Source of the DNA: Pelagibacterium sediminicola
GTDB taxonomy: Bacteria > Pseudomonadota > Alphaproteobacteria > Rhizobiales > Devosiaceae
Direction: 5' to 3'
DNA length: 64,000 bases
Assembly: GCF_003390885.1 (NCBI RefSeq)
Contig: NZ_QMEL01000005.1
Span: forward strand, 124,001-188,000
In this document: positions 55,207 to 63,187 of the stretch, one piece after another
Position numbering within the stretch: position 1 is the stretch's first letter
How the letters are laid out: every line of letters starts with the position of its first letter
Translations under genes and position numbers: made by a program
Notes under the pieces: generated by a model
Databases searched by the model: none
The model's input: only the letters and a program-made list of their open reading frames with translations
What the model was told of the DNA's origin: nothing

Positions 55207-55440
55207 TCAGACGGGCTTGATGACCTTTTCGGTCACCACCACATTGAGCTGGCCGTCATCGACGGAAATCTCGCCCTTTGCGATGAGCGTATTGTTGGCA
55301 TAGATACGCATGGGATCGTCCTCGAAGGCATCGAGTTCGATCACCGCGCCGCGCCCCAGCCGCAACAGGTGGTGCACCGGCAGGATCGTGGCGCCCAGTT
55401 CGACGGAAATATCGACTTCGATGGTTTCAAGCGTATTCAT
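55207..55440 (-). CDS. Short FliN/SpoA-domain protein
   Basis: The 77-residue protein MNTLETIEVDISVELGATIL ... HHLLRLGRGAVIELDAFED ... IYANNTLIAKGEISVDDGQL is a complete SPOA domain, as in the C-terminal part of flagellar motor switch protein FliN. The N-terminal extension of ordinary FliN is lacking, and no other flagellar gene is near. It could be a small FliN that works in the flagellar C-ring or a related type III secretion switch protein. The gene lies between tRNA-Leu and lipB. Confidence 0.85.
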   Translation of the reverse strand: MNTLETIEVDISVELGATILPVHHLLRLGRGAVIELDAFEDDPMRIYANNTLIAKGEISVDDGQLNVVVTEKVIKPV

Positions 55441-55516
55441 ATCGATCCGTCATAAAAAACATGCACGCCAAAGGATTCGCTTGCCCGAGCGCGTCAGGAT
55501 AGAGCATTGAACCGGC

Positions 55517-56251
55517 ATGGTTAGCGAAGCGTTAATTTCCCCTCCCCTCACAGCGTGCGAGAACTCGAAAAAGCTGCTGCGCGCCGATGACAGGCCCGCC
55601 GGCTGGGTCATCGCCGATGGCTACGTTCCCTATCCCCTGGCGCTGGAAACCATGCGCGCCCGCGCCGCCGCCATCGCAGCCGGGGACGCGGGCGAGGCGG
55701 TGTGGCTTCTTGAGCACCCCCCGCTCTATACCGCCGGAACTTCGGCCAAAGCCTCCGATCTTTTGACGCCCGACCGGTTTCCCGTATTCGATGCCGGGCG
55801 CGGCGGGCAATATACCTATCATGGGCCGGGCCAGCGCGTTGCCTATGTGATGCTCGACCTCAGGCAGCGCGGACGCGACGTGCGCTGCCTCGTTGAAGGG
55901 CTGGAAAACTGGGTCATCGACACGCTGGCGGCCTTCAACGTCAGGGGCGAAAAGCGCGAGGGGCGGGTCGGCGTCTGGGTGAAGCGCCCCGAGCGCGGGC
56001 CGTTCGCCGAGGACAAGATCGCCGCCATCGGCGTGCGGGTCTCCAAATGGGTGAGCTTTCACGGCATATCGTTCAACGTCAGCCCCGATCTTGGCCATTA
56101 TTCCGGCATCATACCGTGCGGCATCACCGATCAGGGCGTCACGAGCCTCGAGGACCTGGGGCACATCGTCTCGATGGAAGAGGTCGATTCGGTGATGAAA
56201 TCGGCCTTCGAGCGGCATTTTGGCCCCGTCGAGGTTGCGCAAGGGCTTTAA
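55517..56251 (+). CDS. lipB: Octanoyltransferase LipB
   Basis: LipB moves octanoate from acyl carrier protein to lipoyl domains. The 244-residue enzyme shows [37 protein letters not shown], catalytic Lys in [13 protein letters not shown] and catalytic Cys in [15 protein letters not shown]. The insertion of lipoate sulfur by LipA needs Fe-S clusters, linking it to the erpA-like carrier. lipA is not in the window. Confidence 0.96.
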   Translation: MVSEALISPPLTACENSKKLLRADDRPAGWVIADGYVPYPLALETMRARAAAIAAGDAGEAVWLLEHPPLYTAGTSAKASDLLTPDRFPVFDAGRGGQYTYHGPGQRVAYVMLDLRQRGRDVRCLVEGLENWVIDTLAAFNVRGEKREGRVGVWVKRPERGPFAEDKIAAIGVRVSKWVSFHGISFNVSPDLGHYSGIIPCGITDQGVTSLEDLGHIVSMEEVDSVMKSAFERHFGPVEVAQGL

Positions 56252-56310
56252 CCCACCCAGATTAGGGCTTGAAACGATTCTCATTTTCATCCGGCGCGGG
56301 ACGAAACGAA

Positions 56311-56805
56311 ATGCGGTTTGACGACATCAGGAAGCTGGCAACGGGCAATATCCTTTTCGACCTTCGCAGGATCATCTCGCCCCGCCTCGTGACCATCGCC
56401 TATCTTCTGGGGCTTGCGGCCATCGCGCTGTGGGCGGTCAACCACTTCTTTTTCTCCTTCCGCTTCGGGTTCGGAAACGGGCTGTGGGGACTGCTGGAAA
56501 TCGCCGTTTTCGGGCTGCTCGCGCTCATCATCCTGCGCATCGTCTGCGAGGGGGTGATCGTCTATTTCAAGGCCCATGAAAGCGAAGCCGCCCAGATCGA
56601 GGTCATAGCGCCGTTACGTCCCGGCACGACGCTGATCGACGACGTGCGCGACGCCATCGAGGAACTGGCCGATCGGGAACCCGAACTCGATGAACCCGAA
56701 ACGCCCCCCGCCGCCGCAGCGGTGGTGCCGGACCCCGCGCCGGAAGCCGTAGCGCCCGCACCGCCCAAAAAGCGGGGACGCCCGGCCAAACCGAAGGCGG
56801 AATAA
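56311..56805 (+). CDS. DUF4282 membrane protein
   Basis: The 164-residue protein starts MRFDDIRKLATGNILFDLRR and has two membrane helices (about 28-48 and 58-84) separated by a short FFFSFRFGFGNG turn, as in DUF4282. The tail is acidic and then Pro/Ala-rich, ending in KKRGRPAKPK, an AT-hook-like basic stretch. Function is unknown. I chose the ATG at 56311; a TTG at 56269 would add 14 residues. Confidence 0.82.
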   Translation: MRFDDIRKLATGNILFDLRRIISPRLVTIAYLLGLAAIALWAVNHFFFSFRFGFGNGLWGLLEIAVFGLLALIILRIVCEGVIVYFKAHESEAAQIEVIAPLRPGTTLIDDVRDAIEELADREPELDEPETPPAAAAVVPDPAPEAVAPAPPKKRGRPAKPKAE

Positions 56806-56810
56806 CGAGC

Positions 56811-56927
56811 CTATCGCCGTTGGCGCAGCCCGAACCACGCGAACAGAACAATCATGACCGCACGCAGCGCCACATTGGCCCAGACTACAAGCCGTGCTTT
56901 GCGTTCAATGCTGCCCCGCACCGGCAA
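56811..56927 (-). CDS. Possible small membrane protein, 38 residues
   Basis: The TTG-initiated reading encodes MPVRGSIERKARLVVWANVA, then LRAVMIVLFAWFGLRQRR. AAAGGT stands six bases before the TTG, at 56933-56939. One hydrophobic segment of about 18 residues is flanked by basic residues on both sides, typical of small membrane peptides. It overlaps no other gene and fills the gap between the DUF4282 gene and rimO on the opposite strand. A non-ATG start and small size make this tentative. Confidence 0.35.
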   Translation of the reverse strand: MPVRGSIERKARLVVWANVALRAVMIVLFAWFGLRQRR

Positions 56928-56991
56928 AGATTGACCTTTGCCAGCTTTTCGCTATGACACGCGCTTTAATGAAAGGTTGGATTGCCGCCAA

Positions 56992-58338
56992 ATGAGCGCG
57001 CCGACGCAAAACGCCCCCAAAATCGGTCTCGTGAGCCTTGGCTGCCCCAAGGCGCTCGTCGATTCCGAACGCATCCTCACCACCCTGCGCGCGCAGGGCT
57101 ACACCTTCTCGCCCTCCTACGAGGGCGCGGACGTGGTGATTGTCAACACCTGCGGCTTTCTCGACAGCGCCAAGGCCGAAAGCCTCGATGCCATCGGCGA
57201 GGCGATCAACGAGAACGGCAAGGTCATCGTCACAGGCTGTCTGGGGGGCGAGGAAGAGCTGATCCGCAAGACCCATCCGGGCGTCCTCGCCGTTTCCGGC
57301 GCGCATCAATACGAGGCCGTGGTAAGCGCGGTGCACGAACACGTGCCGCCCATCCCCAACGCCTTTACCGATCTGGTGCCCGAGCAGGGATTGCGGCTGA
57401 CCCCGCGCCATTACGCGTATCTCAAGATTTCCGAGGGCTGTAACAACCGCTGCACCTTCTGCATCATCCCATCCATCCGGGGCGACCTCGTCTCGCGGCC
57501 AATCGCGCAAGTGCTCTATGAGGCCGAACGGCTGGTGAAGGCCGGCGTGAAAGAGATCATGGTGATCTCGCAGGACACCTCGGCCTATGGCGTGGACATC
57601 AAGTACAAGACTTCCCCCTATCGCGGGCGGCAGGTCGAGGCGCGGTTCCAGACGCTGGCCGAGGAACTGGGGCAGTTGGGGGCATGGGTGCGCATGCACT
57701 ATGTCTACCCCTACCCCCACGTCGACAACGTCATTCCGCTAATGGCCGACGGGGTGATCCTGCCCTATCTCGATATCCCCTTCCAGCACGCCTCCCCCCA
57801 GGTGCTCAAATCCATGCGGCGCCCGGCCAATCAGGAAAAGACCGCCGACCGCATCCGCCGCTGGCGCGAAACCTGCCCGGACCTTGCCATCCGCTCGACC
57901 TTCATCGTCGGCTTCCCCGGCGAGACGGAAGAAGATTTCCAGATGCTGCTCGACTGGGTGGCGGAAACGAAAATCGACCGCGCGGGCGCTTTCCCCTATG
58001 AACCGGTGACCGGCGCACGCGCCAACGATCTGGGCCTTGCCGAAATCCCCGACGAGGTGAAGCAGGAGCGCTATGGCCGGCTGATGGAAGCGCTGCAAAA
58101 AGTGTCCGCCGAGCGGCTGGCCGGCAAGGTGGGCCGCACCATCGACGTGCTGGTCGATGATGTGGAGCCCGACGAACGCCGCGTCATCGCCCGCAGCCAG
58201 TGGGACGCGCCCGAGATCGACGGCAATGTGATCGTAGAGGACGCGGACGGCATCAAGCCCGGCGACATGATTTCCGTCACCGTCACCGATAGCGACGAAT
58301 ACGACCTTTACGCCGTGCCCGCGGAACCGGTCCAGTGA
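56992..58338 (+). CDS. rimO: Ribosomal protein S12 methylthiotransferase RimO
   Basis: RimO adds a methylthio group to an aspartate of ribosomal protein S12. The N-terminal domain has [30 protein letters not shown] and VTGCLGG, whose cysteines hold the auxiliary 4Fe-4S cluster. The radical SAM motif is [20 protein letters not shown] near 150, and a TRAM domain ends the 448 residues. I chose the ATG at 56992 ([10 protein letters not shown]) as the family start. It overlaps folP by four bases. Confidence 0.96.
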   Translation: MSAPTQNAPKIGLVSLGCPKALVDSERILTTLRAQGYTFSPSYEGADVVIVNTCGFLDSAKAESLDAIGEAINENGKVIVTGCLGGEEELIRKTHPGVLAVSGAHQYEAVVSAVHEHVPPIPNAFTDLVPEQGLRLTPRHYAYLKISEGCNNRCTFCIIPSIRGDLVSRPIAQVLYEAERLVKAGVKEIMVISQDTSAYGVDIKYKTSPYRGRQVEARFQTLAEELGQLGAWVRMHYVYPYPHVDNVIPLMADGVILPYLDIPFQHASPQVLKSMRRPANQEKTADRIRRWRETCPDLAIRSTFIVGFPGETEEDFQMLLDWVAETKIDRAGAFPYEPVTGARANDLGLAEIPDEVKQERYGRLMEALQKVSAERLAGKVGRTIDVLVDDVEPDERRVIARSQWDAPEIDGNVIVEDADGIKPGDMISVTVTDSDEYDLYAVPAEPVQ

Positions 58339-59186
58339 CGCACCTCGCCTATGAGGTGCCGATGGGCGATACCATTCTCCGGCTTGGCCGCGATCCGGTG
58401 ATGATGGGGATACTGAACGTCACCCCCGACAGCTTTTCAGATGGCGGAGATTTTTCGGCCATCGCCGGTGCCACCGCGCAGGCCCGGCAAATGGCGGCCG
58501 ACGGCGCACACATCATCGATATTGGCGGCGAAAGCACCCGGCCCGGTTCGGGCGAAGTCGGCGTACAGGATGAACTCGACCGGGTTATGCCCGTGCTCGA
58601 TGCGCTGGCCGAGGCGGATTTTCCGGTGCCTGTTTCCATCGATACCTACAAGGCACTGGTGGCCGATCAGGCCGTGCAGGCGGGCGCAAGGATCATCAAC
58701 GACGTGTGGGGCCTCCAGCGCGATCCGGAGATCGCCGCCGTCGCCGCTCACCACGGCGTGCCGGTCATCGCGATGCACTGGGACACGGCGCGCGATCCGG
58801 ACAAGGACATCATCGACGAGATGAAGCGCTGGCTTTCGCGCTCGGCCGAGATCGCACTCGATGCCGGGGTCGGCCACGAAAAGATCATTCTCGATCCCGG
58901 TTTCGGTTTCGGCAAGACTTTCAGCGAAAACTATATCCTTTTGAATCGACTCGAAGAATTGCATGCGCTGGGCTTCCCCCTCCTCATCGGCACTTCGCGA
59001 AAATCGATGATCGGCAAGCTGCTCGACGTGCCTCCCAAGGACCGCGAGGCCGGTACGGTGGCCACCAGCCTGCTCGCTTATCTCAAGGGCGGTCATATAT
59101 TTCGTGTACACAACGTTCGCATGAACCATGACGGCTTGCGCGTTGCCCACGCCACGCTCTATGGTGCACCCACCGGGAGGGACTGA
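58335..59186 (+). CDS. folP: Dihydropteroate synthase
   Basis: FolP condenses p-aminobenzoate with 6-hydroxymethyl-dihydropterin pyrophosphate; it is the sulfonamide target. Motifs: [40 protein letters not shown]-type wording ([14 protein letters not shown]), IINDVWGL and [14 protein letters not shown]. Length is 283 residues. The GTG start overlaps the rimO stop. It leads the folP-folB-folK operon. Confidence 0.95.
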   Translation: MTHLAYEVPMGDTILRLGRDPVMMGILNVTPDSFSDGGDFSAIAGATAQARQMAADGAHIIDIGGESTRPGSGEVGVQDELDRVMPVLDALAEADFPVPVSIDTYKALVADQAVQAGARIINDVWGLQRDPEIAAVAAHHGVPVIAMHWDTARDPDKDIIDEMKRWLSRSAEIALDAGVGHEKIILDPGFGFGKTFSENYILLNRLEELHALGFPLLIGTSRKSMIGKLLDVPPKDREAGTVATSLLAYLKGGHIFRVHNVRMNHDGLRVAHATLYGAPTGRD

Positions 59187-59187
59187 G

Positions 59188-59574
59188 ATGAGCGATTTCC
59201 AGGACAGAGACCGTATCTTTTTGGAAGGACTGGCCTTTTACGGCTACCATGGTGTGATGCTTGAGGAAAACAAGCTCGGCCAGCGCTTCCGCATCGATCT
59301 CGAACTGGGGATCGACATGACCGACGCATCCAGAACGGATGATGTTGCCTCGACGATTCACTACGGAAATGTATACAACATGGTGAAGGAAGCCTTCGAG
59401 GAAAAGCGCTTCAAGCTCATCGAGGCGCTAGGCTATCACATCATCGTCCGCCTGCTCGGCGAGTTCGATCGCCTCGACTGGGTCCGCATCCGCGTGCGCA
59501 AGCCCGAAGCCCCGCTCCCCATCGTCGCCGGGGAAGCCGCCATCGAAATGCTCAGGACACGGGACCAGATCTGA
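59188..59574 (+). CDS. folB: Dihydroneopterin aldolase
   Basis: FolB converts dihydroneopterin to 6-hydroxymethyl-dihydropterin and glycolaldehyde. The 128-residue protein has the family start DRIFLEGLAFYGYHGVMLEE with the catalytic region GYHG, plus TIHYGNVYNMVKEAFEE and VRIRVRKPEAPLPIVAG. The ATG at 59188 follows the folP stop by one base, with GGGAGGG just upstream; an earlier reading inside folP is rejected. Confidence 0.95.
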   Translation: MSDFQDRDRIFLEGLAFYGYHGVMLEENKLGQRFRIDLELGIDMTDASRTDDVASTIHYGNVYNMVKEAFEEKRFKLIEALGYHIIVRLLGEFDRLDWVRIRVRKPEAPLPIVAGEAAIEMLRTRDQI

Positions 59575-60008
59575 TGGCCCGCGCCGTCCTCGCGCTCGGC
59601 GCCAATATCGGCGATGCCGCGAGCCAAATCGAGGCGGCGATCAAGGCCATCGGGGAGAACCCGCAGATCACCCTGCTCAAGCGCTCGACGATCATCGTCA
59701 CCCCGCCCTGGGGTGTCGTTGATCAGGATGAATTCCACAACGGCGCGGTTCTGGTCGAGACCGATCTTTCACCGCTCGAATTGCTCGATTTCTGCCTTGC
59801 GACAGAAACGGTGCTGGGCCGCGTGCGAACCCTCAAATGGGGACCGCGCATCATCGACATCGACGTGATCGCCTATGACCGTCTGGAGATGGAAACCGAA
59901 CGGCTCACCCTGCCCCACCCTTACGCCCATGAGCGCGATTTCGTGCTAGTGCCGGTGCGCGAGATCGCGCCCGATGTGGCGGAATGGCTGGTGAGAAGGT
60001 CGCGCTGA
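59574..60008 (+). CDS. folK: 6-hydroxymethyl-7,8-dihydropterin pyrophosphokinase
   Basis: FolK activates the pterin with ATP to give the FolP substrate. Motifs: ALGANIGDAASQIEAAIKAI at the N-terminus, DEFHNGAVLVETDLSPLELL, and KWGPRIIDIDVIAYDRLEM with the metal-binding Asp pair, then LPHPYAHERDFVLVPVREIAP. Length is 144 residues. Its ATG overlaps the folB stop (TGATG). With folP and folB it supplies three steps of folate synthesis. Confidence 0.96.
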   Translation: MARAVLALGANIGDAASQIEAAIKAIGENPQITLLKRSTIIVTPPWGVVDQDEFHNGAVLVETDLSPLELLDFCLATETVLGRVRTLKWGPRIIDIDVIAYDRLEMETERLTLPHPYAHERDFVLVPVREIAPDVAEWLVRRSR

Positions 60009-60026
60009 GTCGCCACTCACGCCGTT

Positions 60027-60080
60027 CGCTGCTCCGGCGCAAGCCGGAGTCCATGGGTCCCGGCTTTCGCCGGGACAGCG
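60027..60080. repeat. Family B repeat pair, compact
   Basis: CTGCTCCGGCGCAAGCCGGA and GTCCCGGCTTTCGCCGGGAC follow one another without the usual 40-base spacer. It lies between convergent folK and the ATP12 gene. Confidence 0.83.
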
Positions 60081-60117
60081 GAGGCGGGAAAATGTGGCTT
60101 CAGTTCAAAAAAGAACC

Positions 60118-60894
60118 CTACCCCGCCAGCCACCGCATGACATTGACCGCCGCGTCGAACTCGATCCGCCGCCTTTTGCGGCGCGCGGCGGCCTCGAAAT
60201 CCTCACCCCAGAGAGAAATCTGGTAATCCTCATCGACATGAGCTGCCTTCCATGCGGCCTCAGGGTCGACCAACCCTTCTCGCAGCGCGATCGACAGCAG
60301 GCCTGAGCCCGTAATACCAGTCATGGAAACCATCGCGGTTACGGGCATGAAGCCGAGGGCCGAGAGCGAAGCCTTGAGCCTTTCCAGCGTCTCGCCCGGC
60401 TGCTCCTGATGGAGAATACCCACCGTGGGGCGGAAGCTGACCGCGAATTTCCGGGCCAGCCTCACGAGCACATCGTCCCATGCCTGCTCCTGCAACGCCA
60501 CCAGTTCGCGCGGCGTGTCGGCGCGATAAAGCAGCAGATCGTTGGCGGCGTATTTGACGACTTCATCGACCAGCGCCTGCCGCGCGTCCTCGCCGCCCTC
60601 GATGGCGGAATTGACCAGCCGGACATGCGGCATCAGGTCCGGGTCGACAAATTCGCCCTGCCCGTCCCATTCGGCGCGCATCACATCGGCGAGGTCGGCC
60701 GATGCGACCACGACCGGCTTTTTCGTCGGTGTTTTCACTTGCCGCCCGTCGAGCGTCACGGTGTAGCCACCATCTGCCTCGGCCACCACGACGTCCTTAT
60801 AGAACCGCTTGGGCAAGTCGCGCTGCAGATGCTTTTGCGCACGGCCATAGCCATCGTCGCGGTGGTTGAGGGCGTCTTCCAGAAATTCGCGCAT
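60118..60894 (-). CDS. ATP12-family F1-ATPase assembly chaperone
   Basis: ATP12 binds free F1 alpha subunits during ATP synthase assembly; it occurs in mitochondria and alphaproteobacteria. The 258-residue protein has KRFYKDVVVAEADGGYTVTLDGRQVKTPTK-type wording near 30, AEWDGQGEFVDPDLMPHVRL, AANDLLLYRADTPRELVALQ and GSGLLSIALREGLVDPEAAW. Its start overlaps the HAD gene stop. The ATP synthase genes are outside the window. Confidence 0.93.
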   Translation of the reverse strand: MREFLEDALNHRDDGYGRAQKHLQRDLPKRFYKDVVVAEADGGYTVTLDGRQVKTPTKKPVVVASADLADVMRAEWDGQGEFVDPDLMPHVRLVNSAIEGGEDARQALVDEVVKYAANDLLLYRADTPRELVALQEQAWDDVLVRLARKFAVSFRPTVGILHQEQPGETLERLKASLSALGFMPVTAMVSMTGITGSGLLSIALREGLVDPEAAWKAAHVDEDYQISLWGEDFEAAARRKRRRIEFDAAVNVMRWLAG

Positions 60895-61562
60895 CAGGCA
60901 AGCACCTCCTCGATTGCCGCGTCGAGATCGGCATAATCCTCGATAATGATATGGGCGCCAGCCGCTTCGAGCAGCGCGCGCTCGTGATAGCCCCAGGTGA
61001 CCCCGATGGTTTTTGCGCCCGCCGCAACGCCCAATTCAATGTCGAACGTCGTATCCCCGATCATCACGGCGCGCGACGGGTCGATGCCGGTCTCCGCGCA
61101 GGCGCGCAGCATCATGCCCGGATGGGGCTTGGAGGGGTTGTGATCAGGCGTCTGGACGGTGATGAAATGGTCGGTGAGCCCGTGGAGCGCAAGGATGCGG
61201 CTCGCCCCGTGCAGCGCCTTGCCCGTGGCGATGCCCAGCAGCGCGGTTTCCATGCCGCGCAGGCGGGCCAGCGCCTCGGCGGCCCCGGCATAAAGCGGCT
61301 CGTGCCGCCCCTCGGTTTCGAGCATGGCGCGATAAAGCCGGCGATAGGTCTCCGCCAGCGCCAGCGCGGTATCGGTATCGCAATCGGCAAGCCGCTGCAT
61401 GGCGATGTCGAGCGTCAGCCCGATCACCATGTTGGACTGCGCACGGGTCGGCGCGACCAGCCCGTGCTCGGTGAAGGTCGCTGCCATATGCTCGGCGATG
61501 ATCGCGCCGGAATCGATCAGCGTGCCGTCCATGTCGAAAACGATGAGGCGCGGGTCGGCCAT
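60894..61562 (-). CDS. HAD-superfamily hydrolase, phosphoglycolate-phosphatase-like
   Basis: The 222-residue protein has the HAD motifs: LIVFDMDGTLIDSG (nucleophile Asp), LLGIATGKA in the motif II position, and AVMIGDTTFDIELGVAAGAK with the metal-binding acids. A cap domain lies between. It probably dephosphorylates a small metabolite; the substrate cannot be read. Its start shares a base with the stop of the pseudouridine synthase gene, so the genes are co-translated. Confidence 0.9.
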   Translation of the reverse strand: MADPRLIVFDMDGTLIDSGAIIAEHMAATFTEHGLVAPTRAQSNMVIGLTLDIAMQRLADCDTDTALALAETYRRLYRAMLETEGRHEPLYAGAAEALARLRGMETALLGIATGKALHGASRILALHGLTDHFITVQTPDHNPSKPHPGMMLRACAETGIDPSRAVMIGDTTFDIELGVAAGAKTIGVTWGYHERALLEAAGAHIIIEDYADLDAAIEEVLA

Positions 61563-62557
61563 CAGGCTTCCTCCTCGGGGTCGGCGGTCTGGGCATCGTA
61601 GCGGTTGGCGTCGAACCCGAGCGTATCGAAGGTCTGTTTCATGTGTGGCGGCAGGGGTGCGGTGATATCGAGCCGCTGCCCACTCCTGAGCGGGATGGCG
61701 AGGCGCCGGGCGTGAAGGTGCAGCCCCCCCCCCAGTTCGTCAGGCCGCTCCCAGTTCCAGTTGTCGAGATTGAAATAGCGCGGGTCGTCGAGAATGGGCG
61801 TGCCCAGTTCCGTCATATGGACGCGAAGCTGATGCGTGCGGCCGGTCACGGGTTTGAGCGTCACCCACGCAAATTGATGCGCCGCGCTGTCGGTGACTGA
61901 ATAATAGCTCACCGAATGCTGCGCGCCCTCTGCACCGTTCTCGACCACCACCATCTGCTCGCCGTCCTGCGTCGCCTGCCGGGCGAGAAAGCACGATATG
62001 CGGCCCTGGCGCGGGCTGGGCACACCCACCACTACCGCCCAATAGATCTTGCGCGCCGCCCGCGAGCGGAACACCGTGCCGAAATGGCTGGCCGCCGCGC
62101 GGGTCTTGGCGACCAGCAGGCAGCCAGAAGTGTCCCGGTCGAGCCGGTGCACGAGCCGGGGCGGCTCCCCCTTCTTGTTGGGGAGCGATTTCAGCATCCC
62201 GTCGATGTGGCGCCGGGTGCCCGACCCGCCTTGAACGGCAAGCCCGTGCGGCTTGTTGAAGACGTAAACCTCGTCGTCCTCATAGATGATGAGATCGCGC
62301 AGGAACTGTGCGTCCTTGTCGTTGATTCGGGGCTTGCCGCTGGGCGCGGGCGCCTCGCCGAGCGGGGGCACCCGCACGATCTGCCCGGCGGCAAGCCGCG
62401 CATTGGTTTGAACGCGCCCGCTATCGACGCGCACCTGTCCCGACCGCAACAGCTTTTGCAGCCGCCCGAAGGACAGGTGCGGAAAATGCACCGAAAACCA
62501 CCGGTCGAGCCGCATCCCGTCTTCATCGCGCGCGACCTCGCGCATCTGAACGCTCAT
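61562..62557 (-). CDS. RluC-type 23S rRNA pseudouridine synthase
   Basis: The 331-residue enzyme starts with an S4 RNA-binding domain (MRLDRWFSVHFPHLSFGRLQ) and has the RluA-family catalytic loop PRLVHRLDRDTSGCLLVAKT with the essential Asp. The later GRTHQLRVHMTELGTPI segment is also typical. It most resembles RluC, which modifies 23S rRNA near the peptidyl-transferase centre; assignment within RluC/RluD is not certain. I chose the ATG at 62557, one base after the crcB stop. Confidence 0.92.
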   Translation of the reverse strand: MSVQMREVARDEDGMRLDRWFSVHFPHLSFGRLQKLLRSGQVRVDSGRVQTNARLAAGQIVRVPPLGEAPAPSGKPRINDKDAQFLRDLIIYEDDEVYVFNKPHGLAVQGGSGTRRHIDGMLKSLPNKKGEPPRLVHRLDRDTSGCLLVAKTRAAASHFGTVFRSRAARKIYWAVVVGVPSPRQGRISCFLARQATQDGEQMVVVENGAEGAQHSVSYYSVTDSAAHQFAWVTLKPVTGRTHQLRVHMTELGTPILDDPRYFNLDNWNWERPDELGGGLHLHARRLAIPLRSGQRLDITAPLPPHMKQTFDTLGFDANRYDAQTADPEEEA

Positions 62558-62558
62558 T

Positions 62559-62930
62559 TCAAAACACTCCACGGGCAATCCACAGCCCACCCATGAGGGC
62601 CGCGACCGAACCGACCACCGAAAGCGCGACATAACCCAACGCCATGCCCCACTGCCCCCGCTCGATAAGGATCACGACATCGAGCGAAAAGGCCGAAAAG
62701 GTCGTGAACCCGCCAAGCAATCCCACTGCGAGCAGCAACCGGGCCTCATGGCCCCATCCGACCGTAATGCGGGCCAGCACCGCAACGAGCACGCCCATCA
62801 GCATCGAGCCGACAACGTTGACGATCAGTGTTGCGACGGGGACCCCCGTGACCGGAACGAGACGCCCCACACCATATCGCGCCATCGACCCCACAGCGCC
62901 GCCCAGCCCGACAAGAAGATATGCGTTCAT
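62559..62930 (-). CDS. crcB: Fluoride ion channel CrcB/Fluc
   Basis: CrcB forms dual-topology dimeric fluoride channels in the inner membrane. The 123-residue protein has four helices with the family markers GLGGAVGSMARYGVGRLV, LIVNVVGSMLMGVLVA and GLLGGFTTFSAFSLD (the pore Asn, Thr/Ser and Phe box). I do not see a fluoride riboswitch ahead of it. It is first of the crcB-rluC-HAD-ATP12 operon. Confidence 0.94.
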   Translation of the reverse strand: MNAYLLVGLGGAVGSMARYGVGRLVPVTGVPVATLIVNVVGSMLMGVLVAVLARITVGWGHEARLLLAVGLLGGFTTFSAFSLDVVILIERGQWGMALGYVALSVVGSVAALMGGLWIARGVF

Positions 62931-62970
62931 TTTTGCCTCTTGGCCAATCGAAACCCGGCGTCTGCAGCCA

Positions 62971-63107
62971 GCATCGCCCCCCTCACCCCCGGCCCCTCTC
63001 CCACGAAGGGGAGAGGGGGGCTCGTGTAGCTACCCCACGGTTCCCCTTCTCCCCTCGTGGGAGAAGGTGGCCCGGCAAAGCCGGGTCGGATGAGGGGGCC
63101 AGCGATG
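62971..63107. repeat. Family C repeat, inverted copy
   Basis: The blocks of the copies at 22.8 and 28.4 kb are recognisable with CCTCTCCCACGAAGGGGAGA, CTCGTGTAGCTACC and TTCTCCCCTCGTGGGAGAAG, and the right end again reads TGAGGGGGCCAGCGATG. A small insert (CCCGGCAAAGCCGGG) forms its own palindrome. The element fills the gap between crcB and rarA. Confidence 0.85.
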
Positions 63108-63187
63108 CCAACCAACAGCGCAATTGCCGATCGGTGGAGAAAGCGTGGCCGCGTCAATAACACCTTTGCGCCATCGGCTCCAGCCGC

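Noticed and set aside
62931-62970. Possible fluoride riboswitch before crcB
   Set aside because: Only a short leader is present before the repeat and I cannot find the conserved fluoride aptamer pattern.
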